A stretch of 64,000 nucleotides of DNA from contig NZ_BAABED010000001.1 of the NCBI RefSeq assembly GCF_039539965.1, positions 4,402,001-4,466,000 of the forward strand. Reading direction: 5' to 3'. This stretch comes from Arthrobacter methylotrophus. GTDB lineage: Bacteria; Actinomycetota; Actinomycetes; Actinomycetales; Micrococcaceae. The notes beneath the pieces are model-generated. The model made no database searches. It was not told the DNA's origin and saw nothing but the letters and a program-made list of their open reading frames with translations. This document shows positions 63,887 through 64,000 of this stretch, piece by piece (position 1 is the first letter of the stretch; each line of letters starts with the position of its first letter). The position numbers and the translations under genes were made by a program.

Positions 63887-64000
63887 ATGACCCCGCCTGA
63901 GAACGGCACCATCATCGGCGATGACGGCCTTGCGCGGCCACCTTGGGCCTCCGTTGACCCGCTCTTGCGCGAGTACTACGACCACGAGTGGGGCATGCCT
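63887..64000 (+). CDS. DNA-3-methyladenine glycosylase I-like (partial)
   Basis: The first 38 residues are visible; the gene runs off the right edge. DPLLREYYDHEWGMP matches the Tag family (DPLYxxYHDxEWG). ATG 63887 is chosen because GGAGGA lies 6 bases upstream. At the two N-terminal zinc-ligand positions of E. coli Tag (Cys in RCGW, His in YHD) this protein has Pro (RPPW) and Tyr (YYD). It would excise 3-methyladenine, completing the repair set. Confidence 0.85.
   Translation, partial: MTPPENGTIIGDDGLARPPWASVDPLLREYYDHEWGMP

Overview
The window is a GC-rich, almost completely coded stretch of an actinobacterial chromosome. Gene content and order fit Arthrobacter in the broad sense (Micrococcaceae): a fol-ftsH-hpt-tilS block, the fha-pstP-rodA-pbpA-pkn envelope cluster next to sortase, pabA and crgA, plus DUF3180, DUF2520 and DUF5997 genes. 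Many genes are joined by ATGA or GTGA overlaps. I found no insertion sequence, prophage, integrase or CRISPR array, so this reads as core chromosome with some lineage-specific genes.

Layout. 1-11965 (minus strand): panC (cut at base 1), a DUF2520 protein, two bacterial PH-domain membrane proteins, DUF3180, folK-folB-folP-folE, ftsH, hpt, tilS and a zinc protease, that is vitamin, membrane and housekeeping functions. 12033-22293: dacB, ppa, a regulator, a FUSC-type membrane protein, a HAD phosphatase, an AbiEi/DUF559-like protein behind two DnaA-box-like sites, serS, a lipid kinase, pheA and a rhodanese. 22531-31615: an S51 peptidase-amidase pair, a POT peptide transporter, pgm, a LigT-like protein, a RutE-like reductase and a uracil permease. 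31682-41004: yqeY, glycerate kinase, an ECF42-type sigma factor with its DGPF partner, a phosphodiesterase, a PfkB kinase and an alarmone-synthetase-like protein. 41070-45651: two incomplete regulators (a LysR effector domain without HTH, and a short LacI) followed by modC-modB-modA and a HTH-TOBE regulator. 47076-49490: an amine oxidase with a divergent TetR regulator, then tRNA-Leu(CAG). 49852-61454: the cell-wall growth and Ser/Thr phosphorylation cluster. 61497-64000: a DNA-alkylation repair cluster (two O6-alkylguanine methyltransferases around a sigma factor, an AlkB-like dioxygenase, and a Tag-like glycosylase cut at the right edge).

Most unusual points: (1) the alkylation-repair cluster that carries its own sigma factor, translationally coupled to a methyltransferase with an extra N-terminus; (2) a family of about 65-base palindromes (three copies) set on or within a few bases of stop codons; (3) a LysR-effector/LacI-HTH gene pair that looks like one regulator split in two; (4) at least eight genes whose start codon lies 5-7 bases after a TANNNT box, the layout of leaderless mRNAs; (5) a 56-residue membrane protein hidden between the sortase and pabA.

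All functions are read from sequence motifs and neighbourhood only; no database search was possible.
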